Shown piece by piece: positions 53,688-62,413 of a DNA stretch of 64,000 nt. Source of the stretch: Pseudomonadota bacterium. GTDB taxonomy: Bacteria; Myxococcota_A; Polyangia; Polyangiales; Polyangiaceae. Under the pieces are notes generated by a model that saw nothing but the letters and a program-made list of their open reading frames with translations, ran no database searches and was not told where the DNA came from. Each line of letters starts with the position of its first letter. The stretch's first letter is position 1. The stretch covers positions 7,495 through 71,494 of the forward strand of contig JAEWRL010000251.1 of the NCBI GenBank assembly GCA_023398955.1. The letters run 5' to 3'. The translations under genes were made by a program, and so were the position numbers.

Positions 53688-54984
53688 GGAGCACCTCGTG
53701 AGGTGGTTCGCCGCTCCGCCATGTCAGGGCTCGGGCGACCGCGCGGGTCGCGTCGCGAACGCACGAGGCGACGTCCTGGGGCTGCCGCGCGCATCCGGCC
53801 ACGAAATGACAGGGCGATGGCTGCTCCCCGAGCAAGAAGCCATCGCTGTCCCGCGCGAGCCATCGCTCAGCTCCCGAGCGACGCCTGACCGGCGTGATGC
53901 CGGTTGCGAGAACGACCAAGTCTACGGACTCGGCGCCGCGGCGCCCCGATGTGACGTCCTCGAACTCGACGACCGGCGAGCCCTCATCCACGGTCACTGC
54001 TCCCACTTTTCCCGAGACGTAGCGAACTCTCGGGTCCTCGGCTGTCTCAGTCAGGAATCGTTCACTCGTACCCTGAGCGCGGCGGTCGATGCTGTAGACA
54101 GCGATCTCGACCTCGGGATGGGCCGCCCGCAGATAGCGGGCCTGCTTCGCCGTTGCGAGGCAGCAGACCGCCGAGCAGTAAGGGAGATGGCTCTGATCGC
54201 GGGAGCCCGCGCACTGGATGAAGGCTACGCGGCGGGGTACGCGCCCGTCCGAGGGGCACAGGATGCGGCCCCGGGTAGGGCCGTCGGAGGCGGCCAGGCG
54301 CTCTAGCATCAGGCTGGTGATGATGTCTGGGTGAGCCCCGTAGCCGAGTTCGCGTAGCGAGCTTGGATCGTACGGATCCCAGCCAGTTGCCCAGATCACG
54401 GCCTGGACGTCCATCTCCAGCTCCCGGGCTTCCATCGACAGATCGATGGCACCGTGCGGGCACGCAGCGGCACACAGGGCGCACGTGGGGCCGAGGCACG
54501 CCTCCCGATCGATGGCGTAGCGGGTCGGCGTAGCCGCGGGATGAGGCAGATAGATGGCCTTCGTCGACCGCATGCCCAGGTCGAGGTCGTGGCGGCGCTC
54601 CGCGGGACAAGCTTCGACACATTGCCCACACGCGCTGCAGCCATCGCCGACGAAGCGGGGCCGACGCACGACCGTGACGCGCAGCGCTCCGCGCCGTTCG
54701 GTGGCTTCGGTGACCTCCGCCAAGGTGAGGACGAGGATGCGGGAGCTCGTGCGAAAGCGTCGTAAGTTGAGCTCGATGCCGCAGAGTGGGGGGCACAGCT
54801 TGGGGAAGTACTGATGCATCTGGGCGACCCGCCCGCCGAGGAATGGCGCCGCCTCGACGAGGACCACCCCGCAGCCGGCCTCCGCCGCCTCCACGGCCGC
54901 GGACAAGCCCGTGATCCCGCCACCAACGACGAGCAGGCGCCCGCGAGGGCCGCTCGGGAAGTGAGACGCTGTATCCTCGTTCAT
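53680..54984 (-). CDS. qmoA: Quinone-interacting membrane-bound oxidoreductase subunit QmoA
   Basis: This 434-residue flavoprotein of the HdrA family opens with LLVVGGGITGLSAAVEAAEAG. It has QYFPKLCPPLCGIELNLRR, two ferredoxin motifs (CSACGQCVEACPAER and CLGPTCALCAAACPHG), and FIQCAGSRDQSHLPYCSAVCC. These blocks follow the QmoA sequence of sulfate reducers closely. It is predicted to receive or give electrons to AprAB and to bind FAD. It overlaps the aprA stop by ATGA, placing it in the classical aprBA-qmoABC order. Confidence 0.96.
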   Translation of the reverse strand: MNEDTASHFPSGPRGRLLVVGGGITGLSAAVEAAEAGCGVVLVEAAPFLGGRVAQMHQYFPKLCPPLCGIELNLRRFRTSSRILVLTLAEVTEATERRGALRVTVVRRPRFVGDGCSACGQCVEACPAERRHDLDLGMRSTKAIYLPHPAATPTRYAIDREACLGPTCALCAAACPHGAIDLSMEARELEMDVQAVIWATGWDPYDPSSLRELGYGAHPDIITSLMLERLAASDGPTRGRILCPSDGRVPRRVAFIQCAGSRDQSHLPYCSAVCCLATAKQARYLRAAHPEVEIAVYSIDRRAQGTSERFLTETAEDPRVRYVSGKVGAVTVDEGSPVVEFEDVTSGRRGAESVDLVVLATGITPVRRRSGAERWLARDSDGFLLGEQPSPCHFVAGCARQPQDVASCVRDATRAVARALTWRSGEPPHEVLHG

Positions 54985-56885
54985 GCCCCGTTGCCGCTCG
55001 TGAGGTACTTCACGGGCCGTTTGATCATCGACCATTGCTTCGTTTCTGCGTCGAAACGGCAGTTGCAGAAGGCGAGCCAGTTCTCTTGGTCGAGGTTGGG
55101 CTTGTCGGCGCGGAGATAGTAGCCCGGCCAGCGTGTCTCTTCCCGGAAGAGCACCGAGCGCACGTGCGCCTCGGCTTGTTGGAGTCGGTGTATGTTCTCC
55201 CAACAGCGCATCAGCTCGTGGGTGCTTGCTGCCGCCAGGTGGGTCGCGTCTTCCCTCAACAGGGTGAGGAGCTCGAGAGCACGCTGCAGCTGGGTTCCGC
55301 TGGTCGCAAGTTGGCAAGAGACGCCCCCCGAGTACTCGTCCATCACCTTCTGAAGCCGCTGCATGAACTGCTTCGGGCGGATGTACCGCGGATTGACATC
55401 GGGATCCGTGCTCGCCTTGCCATGCTCCGCAAAGGTGGCCAGAGGGCGCAGGATCTCCGAGGTCAGTGCGGTGACTTCCCCCTCGCCGGGGCGATCTGCT
55501 GCGGGTCCTTCCAGGATGAAGGTGATGGCCGCCTTGCCGGCGATGCGCCCCTCGGTAAACGACCCCGACGAGAACTTGTGGCTGGACGCGCCGCTCGCAT
55601 CGCCGGCAGCGAAGAGCCCCGCGACGGTCGTCATGTTCGGATGACCCCAGAAATACTCGCCCCGCGTCGCGTCATTCTGGAGATCCTCCGGGCCGGAGAC
55701 CCACGCGCCGGATGCACCAGAATGCGAGCCGATGAAGTAGGGCTCGCAAGCCATGATCTCCGACGGCTTCTTTTCTGGCTCGACGTTCGTCGATGCCCAG
55801 AGCAAGGCCTGAGCGATCGTCATGTCCAAGAAGTCTTCCCACGCCTCGGACTCGAGCTCCTTGAGCTTGCGCTTCGCCGCCTGCGGGTCGGCGCTCTGTT
55901 CACTGATGCGACGGATGGCCTCCTCGGTGCGCATGTGGATGGGGCCCTTGCCCTTCATCACGTCGAGCATCATTAGCCAGTTGCGGAGGTTCGCCGGTGT
56001 TGGTTTGACATGTCCATAGGGGCCCCAGCGGTCGAGCTCACTGGCATTCGTCTGCATGTAATCCTCGCCCAGGGCGTTCGTCGCTTGGGACTTGAAGAGC
56101 AGGAACCAGGCGCCTACGGGGCCGTAGGCATCCTTGAAGCGGACGGGGACGAAGCGCACCTCTTGGCAGGTCATCTCGGCGCCAGCAGCGATCGTGAAAG
56201 CCGCGCTCCCGGCGGAGTTGAAGGGGGGGTACCAGGTCCGGCCAAGGCCTTCTCCGGTGGAACGGGGTCGGAAGACGTGCACGGCGCCGCCCATGGCGGC
56301 CAGGGTCGCCTTGGCTCTGAAGACATAGACCTTCTTCTCGCGCGTACTGAAGCCAACCGCGCCAATACAGCGCCCTTCATGGACCAGCGGATGAGTGATG
56401 AAGACACGCTCGAAGTACTGGCCCCCTGCCTCGGCCAAGGCCTTCTTCGCAGCTTCGGCCACGATGACCTTGTACGACTCCCCATGGATCATCACCTGCC
56501 AGCGCCCCTCGTGGACGTAGCGGCCTGCTTCGTCCTTCCAGATGGGGAGCCCCCATTTCTCGAAGAGGTGCACCGTGCCATCGACGTGCCGTGCGATGTT
56601 GGCGACCAAGTCTTCGCGCGCAATCCCCATGAGGTCGTTCCTAACGTAGTCCACGTAGTCGCGGACGCTATTGTTGCCACTGCTGTGGTCCAAGTACAGG
56701 TTGATGGCCGAGAGGCCCATCGCGACTGCCCCGGACCGGTCCATCGCCGCTTTGTCGACCACCGTCACCTTCAGTCCGCGCTGCCTCGCCCAGTAGGCGG
56801 CTTCCACGGCTGCTCCGCAAGCCGCCATGCCGCCTCCGCAGATGAGGAGGTCTGTGTCTATGGTTACTGTTTCGAAGTCGGTCAT
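54981..56885 (-). CDS. aprA: Adenylylsulfate (APS) reductase alpha subunit AprA
   Basis: The FAD-containing subunit has 634 residues and interconverts APS and sulfite plus AMP in the cytoplasm. Conserved blocks include CGGGMAACGAAVEAAYWARQ, VDKAAMDRSGAVAMGLSAIN, PVRFKDAYGPVGAWFLLF (active-site Arg region), GSHSGASGAWVSGPEDLQ (active-site His region) and LFAAGDASGASSHKFSSGSF. The length is normal. The ATG at 56885 has AGGTG upstream; an ATG at 56924 overlapping the aprB stop is an alternative that adds a short Thr/Pro-rich peptide. The direction of catalysis cannot be told from sequence alone. Confidence 0.97.
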   Translation of the reverse strand: MTDFETVTIDTDLLICGGGMAACGAAVEAAYWARQRGLKVTVVDKAAMDRSGAVAMGLSAINLYLDHSSGNNSVRDYVDYVRNDLMGIAREDLVANIARHVDGTVHLFEKWGLPIWKDEAGRYVHEGRWQVMIHGESYKVIVAEAAKKALAEAGGQYFERVFITHPLVHEGRCIGAVGFSTREKKVYVFRAKATLAAMGGAVHVFRPRSTGEGLGRTWYPPFNSAGSAAFTIAAGAEMTCQEVRFVPVRFKDAYGPVGAWFLLFKSQATNALGEDYMQTNASELDRWGPYGHVKPTPANLRNWLMMLDVMKGKGPIHMRTEEAIRRISEQSADPQAAKRKLKELESEAWEDFLDMTIAQALLWASTNVEPEKKPSEIMACEPYFIGSHSGASGAWVSGPEDLQNDATRGEYFWGHPNMTTVAGLFAAGDASGASSHKFSSGSFTEGRIAGKAAITFILEGPAADRPGEGEVTALTSEILRPLATFAEHGKASTDPDVNPRYIRPKQFMQRLQKVMDEYSGGVSCQLATSGTQLQRALELLTLLREDATHLAAASTHELMRCWENIHRLQQAEAHVRSVLFREETRWPGYYLRADKPNLDQENWLAFCNCRFDAETKQWSMIKRPVKYLTSGNGA

Positions 56886-56920
56886 GGTTTCACCTGGAAA
56901 AGTGGGCGTAGAGTGCGCAT

Positions 56921-57412
56921 TCATCCCCGTTCCCGAGCGGTGCTGTCCAGTGTTGGCAGAGTCTCGTGCCGGAGGGAGCCGCTCGCCGTGTCGAGGCCTT
57001 CGGGCTCGCCCATCAGGAGGGGGCTCGCCAGCTGTGAGGTCGCTCCCGAGGTGTCCGGGAATGGCCGTGCCTCGCCTTCGGCCACGCCGCGCCGAATGGG
57101 AAACCGAAAACGCTTCGGCTTCAATGCGGGGTCGCGAAACTGCACCGTCCACAGGATCGTGTCGGTCGTGCGCAGGGGGCTGACTGAGCCTCCCATTGGT
57201 ACGAAGTCCGAGTAGCCGCGTACCTCGATCGCCTGGTTGGGGCATATCTTGACGCAGCTGAAGCACTCCCAACACAAGGTTGGGTCTCTATTGTATGCTT
57301 TGGATAGCTCCGGATCTAGCGTCATGAGGTCATTGGGGCAGATGTACTGGCAGGCAGTCTTGTCGAGTGCCTTGCAACCGTCGCACTTACTGGAAATGAC
57401 GTAGCTGGGCAT
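56921..57412 (-). CDS. aprB: Adenylylsulfate reductase beta subunit AprB
   Basis: The ferredoxin-type subunit has 163 residues. Two [4Fe-4S] motifs (CDGCKALDKTACQYICP and CWECFSCVKICP) lie within the first 60 residues. The beta segment and C-terminal tail that wrap AprA follow (GYSDFVPMGGSVSPLRTTD and LKPKRFRFPIRRG). The tail beyond about residue 110 is longer and less conserved. It passes electrons between AprA FAD and QmoAB. The start lies 26 bases inside the end of dsrP, which ties the dsrOP part and the apr part into one transcript. Confidence 0.96.
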   Translation of the reverse strand: MPSYVISSKCDGCKALDKTACQYICPNDLMTLDPELSKAYNRDPTLCWECFSCVKICPNQAIEVRGYSDFVPMGGSVSPLRTTDTILWTVQFRDPALKPKRFRFPIRRGVAEGEARPFPDTSGATSQLASPLLMGEPEGLDTASGSLRHETLPTLDSTARERG

Positions 57413-58604
57413 GGGCCTTCTCTGCGGTGACGAGCGCGCGCGGCGCTCTCTTATTGGTTTCGGTAGCAATGTGGGGTGAGGTTGGGTGGCGAGCCAGACC
57501 GATGCGGAGGAGCGCCAGGAAGACCAGCGCCCCGAGGGCGTGAATGCCGGCCGTGACCAGGACTTCCACGGCGCTGGGTCGGTAGCTGGTGAGGTCGCCG
57601 AAGGGTGATGGGGTGAAGCCCGACGGCACGAACAGCAGTCCTTTCTCGATGAACACGCCGCCAAGGGCGGCAGCGCTGGCTAGACGCACGAGGCCCGCGC
57701 GCTGGCGTGCTCGCGGGACCAGGAGCAGCACCAAGGCGGCGATGAGCAGGCTGTGAGCCAGGAGGGTCCACCAGCCGAGGCCCGACGCTCCGAAATCCAG
57801 CAGGTGATGAAGGTGATGCGCCGCCGGTGGGAGCCGAGAATAGCCCGCTGTGAACGCTTCCAGGCCCGTGAAGAGGAGGGCGGCGAGGAGGGCATAGGAG
57901 AGGATGTTTGTAAGCAGCGCGGTGGTCCCGGTCGCCACGGTAAAACGGGCGGCTGCACACCTGGAGGTGGCAATCAACAGCAACAGAGCCGCACCCGAGG
58001 CAAAGGCCGTCGCGAGGAAACGGGGAGCGAGGAGCGCCGACATCCAGCCGACGCGCGCCGCGAGTCCTGAATAGAGCATCGCCGTCACGATGTGGATGGC
58101 TAGGGCGAAGGGGATCGATGCCAAGGCGAGCCTCTGGGCGCAGGTTCCCGGCGTCCCACTTCGGTCGACGGTCTGCGCGGCCAGCATGGCGGCGCAGAGC
58201 AGCAGATAGGTCGTCAAGAGCAAGACGTCCCAGAACATGACGGAGGACGGTGATGCGTGGACGAGTAGTCCCAGGAGGCGGGAGGGGCGCCCCAGGTCCA
58301 CGAATACGAAAGCGAACGCCTCGATGAGCGCCGCCACGGCCAGGGCCTCACCGACGAAGACAAGCCCGCCGTCGGGCGCGCGATGGACATAGTGAGGCAC
58401 CAAGACGACCACAGAGGAGGCCGCGATGCCGACGGCGAACGTGAACTGGGAGATGTAGAGACCCCAGGAGACGTCCCGGTACATTCCGGTAACTGCCAGG
58501 CCGTGACGATTCTGGACGGCGTAGGCCGCCATGCCAGTGAGCACGGTGAGGAGCAGTCCACATTGGACGCCCAGGGAGATCGAGGGAAGCGTGTGCTTAG
58601 CCAT
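57387..58604 (-). CDS. dsrP: DsrP-like quinone-interacting membrane subunit (NrfD family)
   Basis: This 405-residue polytopic protein has about ten helices. GLAVTGMYRDVSWGLYISQF and TFAVGIAASSVVVLVPHYVH, then FVDLGRPSRLLGLLVH and MFWDVLLLTTYLLL, resemble DsrP of the sulfate-reducer DsrMKJOP complex more than ActC or PsrC. It exchanges electrons between the quinone pool and the periplasmic DsrO/DsrJ side. It follows dsrO by six bases. The last 30 residues are basic and variable. The subfamily call rests on motif memory and on the adjacent DsrO. Confidence 0.87.
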   Translation of the reverse strand: MAKHTLPSISLGVQCGLLLTVLTGMAAYAVQNRHGLAVTGMYRDVSWGLYISQFTFAVGIAASSVVVLVPHYVHRAPDGGLVFVGEALAVAALIEAFAFVFVDLGRPSRLLGLLVHASPSSVMFWDVLLLTTYLLLCAAMLAAQTVDRSGTPGTCAQRLALASIPFALAIHIVTAMLYSGLAARVGWMSALLAPRFLATAFASGAALLLLIATSRCAAARFTVATGTTALLTNILSYALLAALLFTGLEAFTAGYSRLPPAAHHLHHLLDFGASGLGWWTLLAHSLLIAALVLLLVPRARQRAGLVRLASAAALGGVFIEKGLLFVPSGFTPSPFGDLTSYRPSAVEVLVTAGIHALGALVFLALLRIGLARHPTSPHIATETNKRAPRALVTAEKAHAQLRHFQ

Positions 58605-58610
58605 CGGCGG

Positions 58611-59387
58611 TCAGAGCAGATAGAAGACGTGGGGACGGGTGCCGAGTTCGGGGCGGCGACGTAATGTGTGACGAGTTGCAAGCAGGTGGCGGACCCGTGA
58701 GGTAGGATCCGCGAGATCACCGAAGGTCAGAGCGCCCGCTCCGTCCACGCGGCAAGCCTCGACGCATCTGGGTGCGAGCCCTGCGTCCAAGCGGTCCACG
58801 CACAACGTGCATTTCTCGACGACGCCCACCGTCCGACCCGGGTAGCTCCCCGGCTTGCCTTGCTCTCCCCGAGCCGGCGTCCTGGTCCAGTTGAAGCTGC
58901 GAGCGCCGTAGGGACAAGCGGCCATGCAGTAGCGGCATCCCATGCAACGGTGCGGGTCCATGGCGACGACCCCATCGGGGCGCTGCCACGTCGCGCCCGT
59001 GGGACACACCCGTGCGCAGGGAGGAGAGCCGCAGTGGTTGCAGAGGACGACTACTGGTGAGTCGGGGTGAGCTCCCGGTGAAAGCGGTTGGCTCGGGAAG
59101 GCTCTGCGCGCGGGCTCTTTCCAGATCCATTTTATGTCGCGGTCGATGTCCTCCTGCTCGGACACCCCGTGCGCAAAATGGCAGGCGTCGATGCAGGCGC
59201 GGCACCCCTTCCTCCGAGCACACTGCGCCCTGTCCACCACGAGCGCCCAACGCGAAACGGTGCTGGCGGCGGTGTGGTCCTCCACCGCGTCTCGGCGATG
59301 TGGTCGCAAGGCTTCTGCCATGGCGACGGCCGCGACCGCGGCGCTCGTTCCAGAGAGCAATGCGCGACGTGTGATGAAGCCAGTCAT
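58611..59387 (-). CDS. dsrO: DsrO-like periplasmic ferredoxin
   Basis: The protein has 258 residues with a twin-arginine-type signal (TRRALLSGTSAAVAAVAMA). Four Fe-S cluster motifs follow the DsrO pattern: CRACIDACHFAHGV, CNHCGSPPCARVCPTGAT, HRCMGCRYCMAACPYGARSF and EKCTLCVDRL...CVEAC. The end LTFGDLADPTSRVRHLL and a final Arg-rich LGT segment also match DsrO. It carries electrons between DsrJ and DsrP in the periplasm. Its ATG overlaps the hdrA-like stop by ATGA. Confidence 0.93.
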   Translation of the reverse strand: MTGFITRRALLSGTSAAVAAVAMAEALRPHRRDAVEDHTAASTVSRWALVVDRAQCARRKGCRACIDACHFAHGVSEQEDIDRDIKWIWKEPARRAFPSQPLSPGAHPDSPVVVLCNHCGSPPCARVCPTGATWQRPDGVVAMDPHRCMGCRYCMAACPYGARSFNWTRTPARGEQGKPGSYPGRTVGVVEKCTLCVDRLDAGLAPRCVEACRVDGAGALTFGDLADPTSRVRHLLATRHTLRRRPELGTRPHVFYLL

Positions 59388-60442
59388 TCCGGGTTCCCGC
59401 GAAGCAGGGCCGCGGCGCGCGCGGCGGCCGCTCCAGCGTCGATCACGCAGTTGCGAATGGGCTTCATGCCCGTCGTACAGCCGGCGAGGAGGATGCCCGG
59501 GCGCGTAGAATCGTTCGGATGCCGGAAGTGGGTGCCGCTGGCGAAGAAGCCGTCGGCGGCCCTCTCGATGCCGAACTGTTCCGAGAGCCGCGATGTGTCC
59601 AGACATGGCCGCATGCCAGTGGACAAGGAGACCATGTCGAACTCGGCCATCAGGGGCGACTGCAGCAGCGTGTTCTCTGCGCGTACGAGCAGGGTCCCGG
59701 CGGGGGTCGCCTTGCAGGATGCCACCCGACCACGCACATAGCGAATGCCTCGTTCCTGAGCACGCGAATACATCTCCTCGAAGCCGCGATCGTAGGTGCG
59801 CACGTCCATGTAGAAGCACACGACGCGCGCCGTAGGATCTCTATCAATGAGAGTTAGAGCCTGTTTGGTGCTGTAGGAGCAGCAGATCCGCGAGCAGAAC
59901 GGCGCTCCAATGCGGCGGTTGCGGGAGCCGACGCAGAAGACGATGCCCAACCGCTTCACGCCGCGCCCATCCGCGAGCAGAAGGCGGCCGCCCGTTGGGC
60001 CTCGAGGGTTGAGCAGCCATTCGAGTTCGCTCGCCGTGACGACGCCAGGATACCTACCGTATCCATATTCCTCGAGCGGAGTCGGATCGTAGGGTTCGAA
60101 CCCCGTGGCGACGATCACGGCGCCGACACTGTGGGAGGTGCCGTCGCTGAGGTGTGCTAGGAACCGTGGGAAGACGCCGTCGAGGCTCTCGACGGTGGTG
60201 CCGAGCCGCACATCCACGGATCGGCTGCTCCGCACATCCCGCTCCAGGTCACTCGTGAGATGTCTGCCATCCACGAAGTCGCCGTCATTGAAGAAGGGAA
60301 ATGTGGTCGCGAGGCGATTGACTCTACCCCCGAGCTCGCCGGACTTCTCGACGAGCAGAGTCCCTATGCCCAGACGGCCCGCGACACCCGCCGCCGAGAG
60401 CCCGGAGACCCCGCCGCCCAGCACGAGCACTCTTGGGGTCAT
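59384..60442 (-). CDS. Short HdrA-like FAD protein
   Basis: This 352-residue flavoprotein has VLVLGGGVSGLSAAGVAGRL at the N-terminus and the HdrA Cys block FCVGSRNRR...FCSRICCSYSTKQAL near residue 180. The ferredoxin domains of HdrA and QmoA are missing, giving a size like the HdrA subunit of the sulfur-oxidising sHdr systems. It probably accepts electrons from a soluble donor and hands them to HdrBC. It overlaps hdrB and dsrO by ATGA tetranucleotides. Whether it belongs to the sHdr, Hdr or Qmo branch needs a tree. Confidence 0.85.
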   Translation of the reverse strand: MTPRVLVLGGGVSGLSAAGVAGRLGIGTLLVEKSGELGGRVNRLATTFPFFNDGDFVDGRHLTSDLERDVRSSRSVDVRLGTTVESLDGVFPRFLAHLSDGTSHSVGAVIVATGFEPYDPTPLEEYGYGRYPGVVTASELEWLLNPRGPTGGRLLLADGRGVKRLGIVFCVGSRNRRIGAPFCSRICCSYSTKQALTLIDRDPTARVVCFYMDVRTYDRGFEEMYSRAQERGIRYVRGRVASCKATPAGTLLVRAENTLLQSPLMAEFDMVSLSTGMRPCLDTSRLSEQFGIERAADGFFASGTHFRHPNDSTRPGILLAGCTTGMKPIRNCVIDAGAAAARAAALLRGNPE

Positions 60443-61470
60443 TCTCTCCTCCGCCTGAGCGCCCGAGCCGGATCGAACGGGATTCCCATGCGCGCGAGCA
60501 GCGGTTCTACTGGTACCGTGTGCGACTGTATACCTACCGCCTCGTAAGGATCCCACCCTAGGAGGAGCCCAGCAAGTTCTGCATAGGAGAGTGTCGGATA
60601 GTCGTAGCGCACGCCTGTGAGCCGCTGGACGGCGTACTGTTCTCTGTCGAGGAACTCGTGGCACCCAGGGCAGTTGGTGAGGATCAGGTCCGGCTCGTAG
60701 GGGGCCATGCTTTCGAGCTTGGCGCGCACGTTCGCTACGGTGTAGCCGCGGTTTGGTCGTAGCATGCATTGTCGGAATCCCATCCCGCAGCAGGCTCGAC
60801 GCAGGGGATAGTCGACGACCTCGCCGCCCCACGCCCTGACGAGGCCAGCCAGCACGTCACAGTAGTCGACGCCCCCTTGCGATCGGTCGGGGAAGAGCTG
60901 GTTATAGTGGCATCCGACGTGTTCGACGACGCGCAAGGGGCGTCCCGTTGGCTGATCGATCAAGCGATAGCGGAAGCTCCATGCCAGCTCCTCGCGCCGC
61001 GCCCAGAAGAGCTCGGAGGCATGCGCGAGCTGGCGAGGCAGAACGAGGCGGCGACCACAGGCACGGCGCAGGGAGGCGTCGATCTGAGCGAGAAGGGTCG
61101 GTTCTGCTGCGAAAAGCTCCAGGGCCTCCCGGTGCATGGCATAGGACGTCACGCAGATGGTCACCACATTCTCGAGCCCACGTTCGGCGGCGATCGACCA
61201 CAGGCGCCCCAGCACGAGGAGCGACGTCTCGAGAGTGGCGACGTCGCCGTGGTAGAGGATGCCGGAGCAGCACGAGATTTGGCTCTTCCCGCTGTCGCCC
61301 ATGGACCATGTCAGGCCCAAGTGGGAGAAGCACCGCGTCACCAGGACTTCCGTTGCCGGGTTGAGCGCGCCAGCAATGCAGCTTGGGGTCAGGAGAAAGC
61401 GGTCCTCTGGAATGTACCCGGAGGGGCCGAGACCGACCGGCGGAGAGACGGATTCCGTGGCGCTAGCCAT
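60439..61470 (-). CDS. hdrB: HdrB-like CCG-domain subunit
   Basis: The protein has 343 residues with two CCG domains. The C-terminal one is intact (C187, CC225-226, CPGC265-268), binding a non-cubane [4Fe-4S] cluster as in HdrB. The N-terminal one has C31 and CC67-68, but the last motif is CVTS (C106, S109) instead of CxxC, so one expected ligand is missing. It would reduce or oxidise a disulphide or persulphide-like substrate. It overlaps hdrC by eight bases and the hdrA-like gene by ATGA; GAAGG lies upstream of the ATG. Confidence 0.88.
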   Translation of the reverse strand: MASATESVSPPVGLGPSGYIPEDRFLLTPSCIAGALNPATEVLVTRCFSHLGLTWSMGDSGKSQISCCSGILYHGDVATLETSLLVLGRLWSIAAERGLENVVTICVTSYAMHREALELFAAEPTLLAQIDASLRRACGRRLVLPRQLAHASELFWARREELAWSFRYRLIDQPTGRPLRVVEHVGCHYNQLFPDRSQGGVDYCDVLAGLVRAWGGEVVDYPLRRACCGMGFRQCMLRPNRGYTVANVRAKLESMAPYEPDLILTNCPGCHEFLDREQYAVQRLTGVRYDYPTLSYAELAGLLLGWDPYEAVGIQSHTVPVEPLLARMGIPFDPARALRRRRE

Positions 61471-62413
61471 CGCTCGCGACCTTCTTTAGGTAGTCGTCGA
61501 GCGCCATCTCCAGGTTCTCGGCGTCTGCGCATCCGGACGTCTCGATGGCTTGCCACAGAGCTATGGTGCCACCCTCTATGACGCAGGCCCGAAGCTCTGC
61601 CAGCGCTGCCGGATTCGTGTAGCGGCCCCCGAAGCTTCCCTCGCGATCAGGATCGGCGCCGACCCGCTTCATCTGGTCCTCGGCGACGCTGAACCAGTCT
61701 GCCCAGCGCGGCCCGAAGTCGGCGTGGGTCACTGGGATCACGTTCCGAAAGTGCATGCTGAGGCCACGGTTCCAGAAGTTAGCCCCCCACAAATGACGTG
61801 CCGCATACTGTTGACGCCCGCGGCTGCTGCGGACGTGCCAGCCCTTCAGTTGCGCGAGTTGCCGGAGGGAGGACACGAGGCCCATCACGCTGTTGCCACG
61901 CGGACAACGTGCCTTGCAGGTTCCACACTGGCCACACAGCCATAGCTCCTCGGAGCTCAAGAGTGCCTCCAACCGCGCCTCGTCGCGAGAGAGGGCGATG
62001 TCGACGACCTTGCGCGGGCTGTAATCAGAGTGAAAGCGGGCAGCAGGGCACTGTGAGACGCAGATCCCACAAGACATGCAGCTGTGGAAGGCGTGGCGTG
62101 CTGCCAGCTGGTGATCGAGCCACCACGTGCAGGGCTCCCTGCGGGCGCGGTCGTACCAAGCCTGCAGGGCCGCGGGCTCTCTGGTGTCGGCGAGGCATGC
62201 AGTCTCCCAGCGATCCTTTGCCCGCTCCAGCGGGCTTGCCATGATGGTGCCGAGATTCGGGTGCTCCCGTCGGCCCTCTGAGCCCTCGCGCGTCGCGTCG
62301 CGTAGCGCTTCGTAGTGTTCGACGAGCTCCTCGCCAGCCGGGAGTGGTCCCAGTGGAAAGGTGGCACATTCTGGAGCAGCCACGCGGGGGCGTCGAAGGG
62401 GGCGCTTCACCAT
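61463..62413 (-). CDS. hdrC: Long HdrC-like Fe-S subunit
   Basis: The protein has 316 residues with two cubane cluster motifs (CMSCGICVSQCPA at 112-122 and CGQCGTCKARCPRG at 160-170). It has an N-terminal 100-residue extension and a C-terminal domain with FGPRWADWFSVAEDQMKRVG and LDDYLKKV. Classical HdrC is about half this length. It is predicted to wire HdrA to HdrB or to the membrane QmoC-like protein. The ATG at 62413 overlaps the upstream gene by seven bases; the in-frame extension above it is a shadow. Confidence 0.87.
   Translation of the reverse strand: MVKRPLRRPRVAAPECATFPLGPLPAGEELVEHYEALRDATREGSEGRREHPNLGTIMASPLERAKDRWETACLADTREPAALQAWYDRARREPCTWWLDHQLAARHAFHSCMSCGICVSQCPAARFHSDYSPRKVVDIALSRDEARLEALLSSEELWLCGQCGTCKARCPRGNSVMGLVSSLRQLAQLKGWHVRSSRGRQQYAARHLWGANFWNRGLSMHFRNVIPVTHADFGPRWADWFSVAEDQMKRVGADPDREGSFGGRYTNPAALAELRACVIEGGTIALWQAIETSGCADAENLEMALDDYLKKVASDG

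Noticed and set aside
56886..56924. Alternative aprA start at 56924 overlapping the aprB stop
   Set aside because: It adds a Thr/Pro-rich peptide not typical of AprA, and the ATG at 56885 has the better ribosome-binding site. It remains possible.
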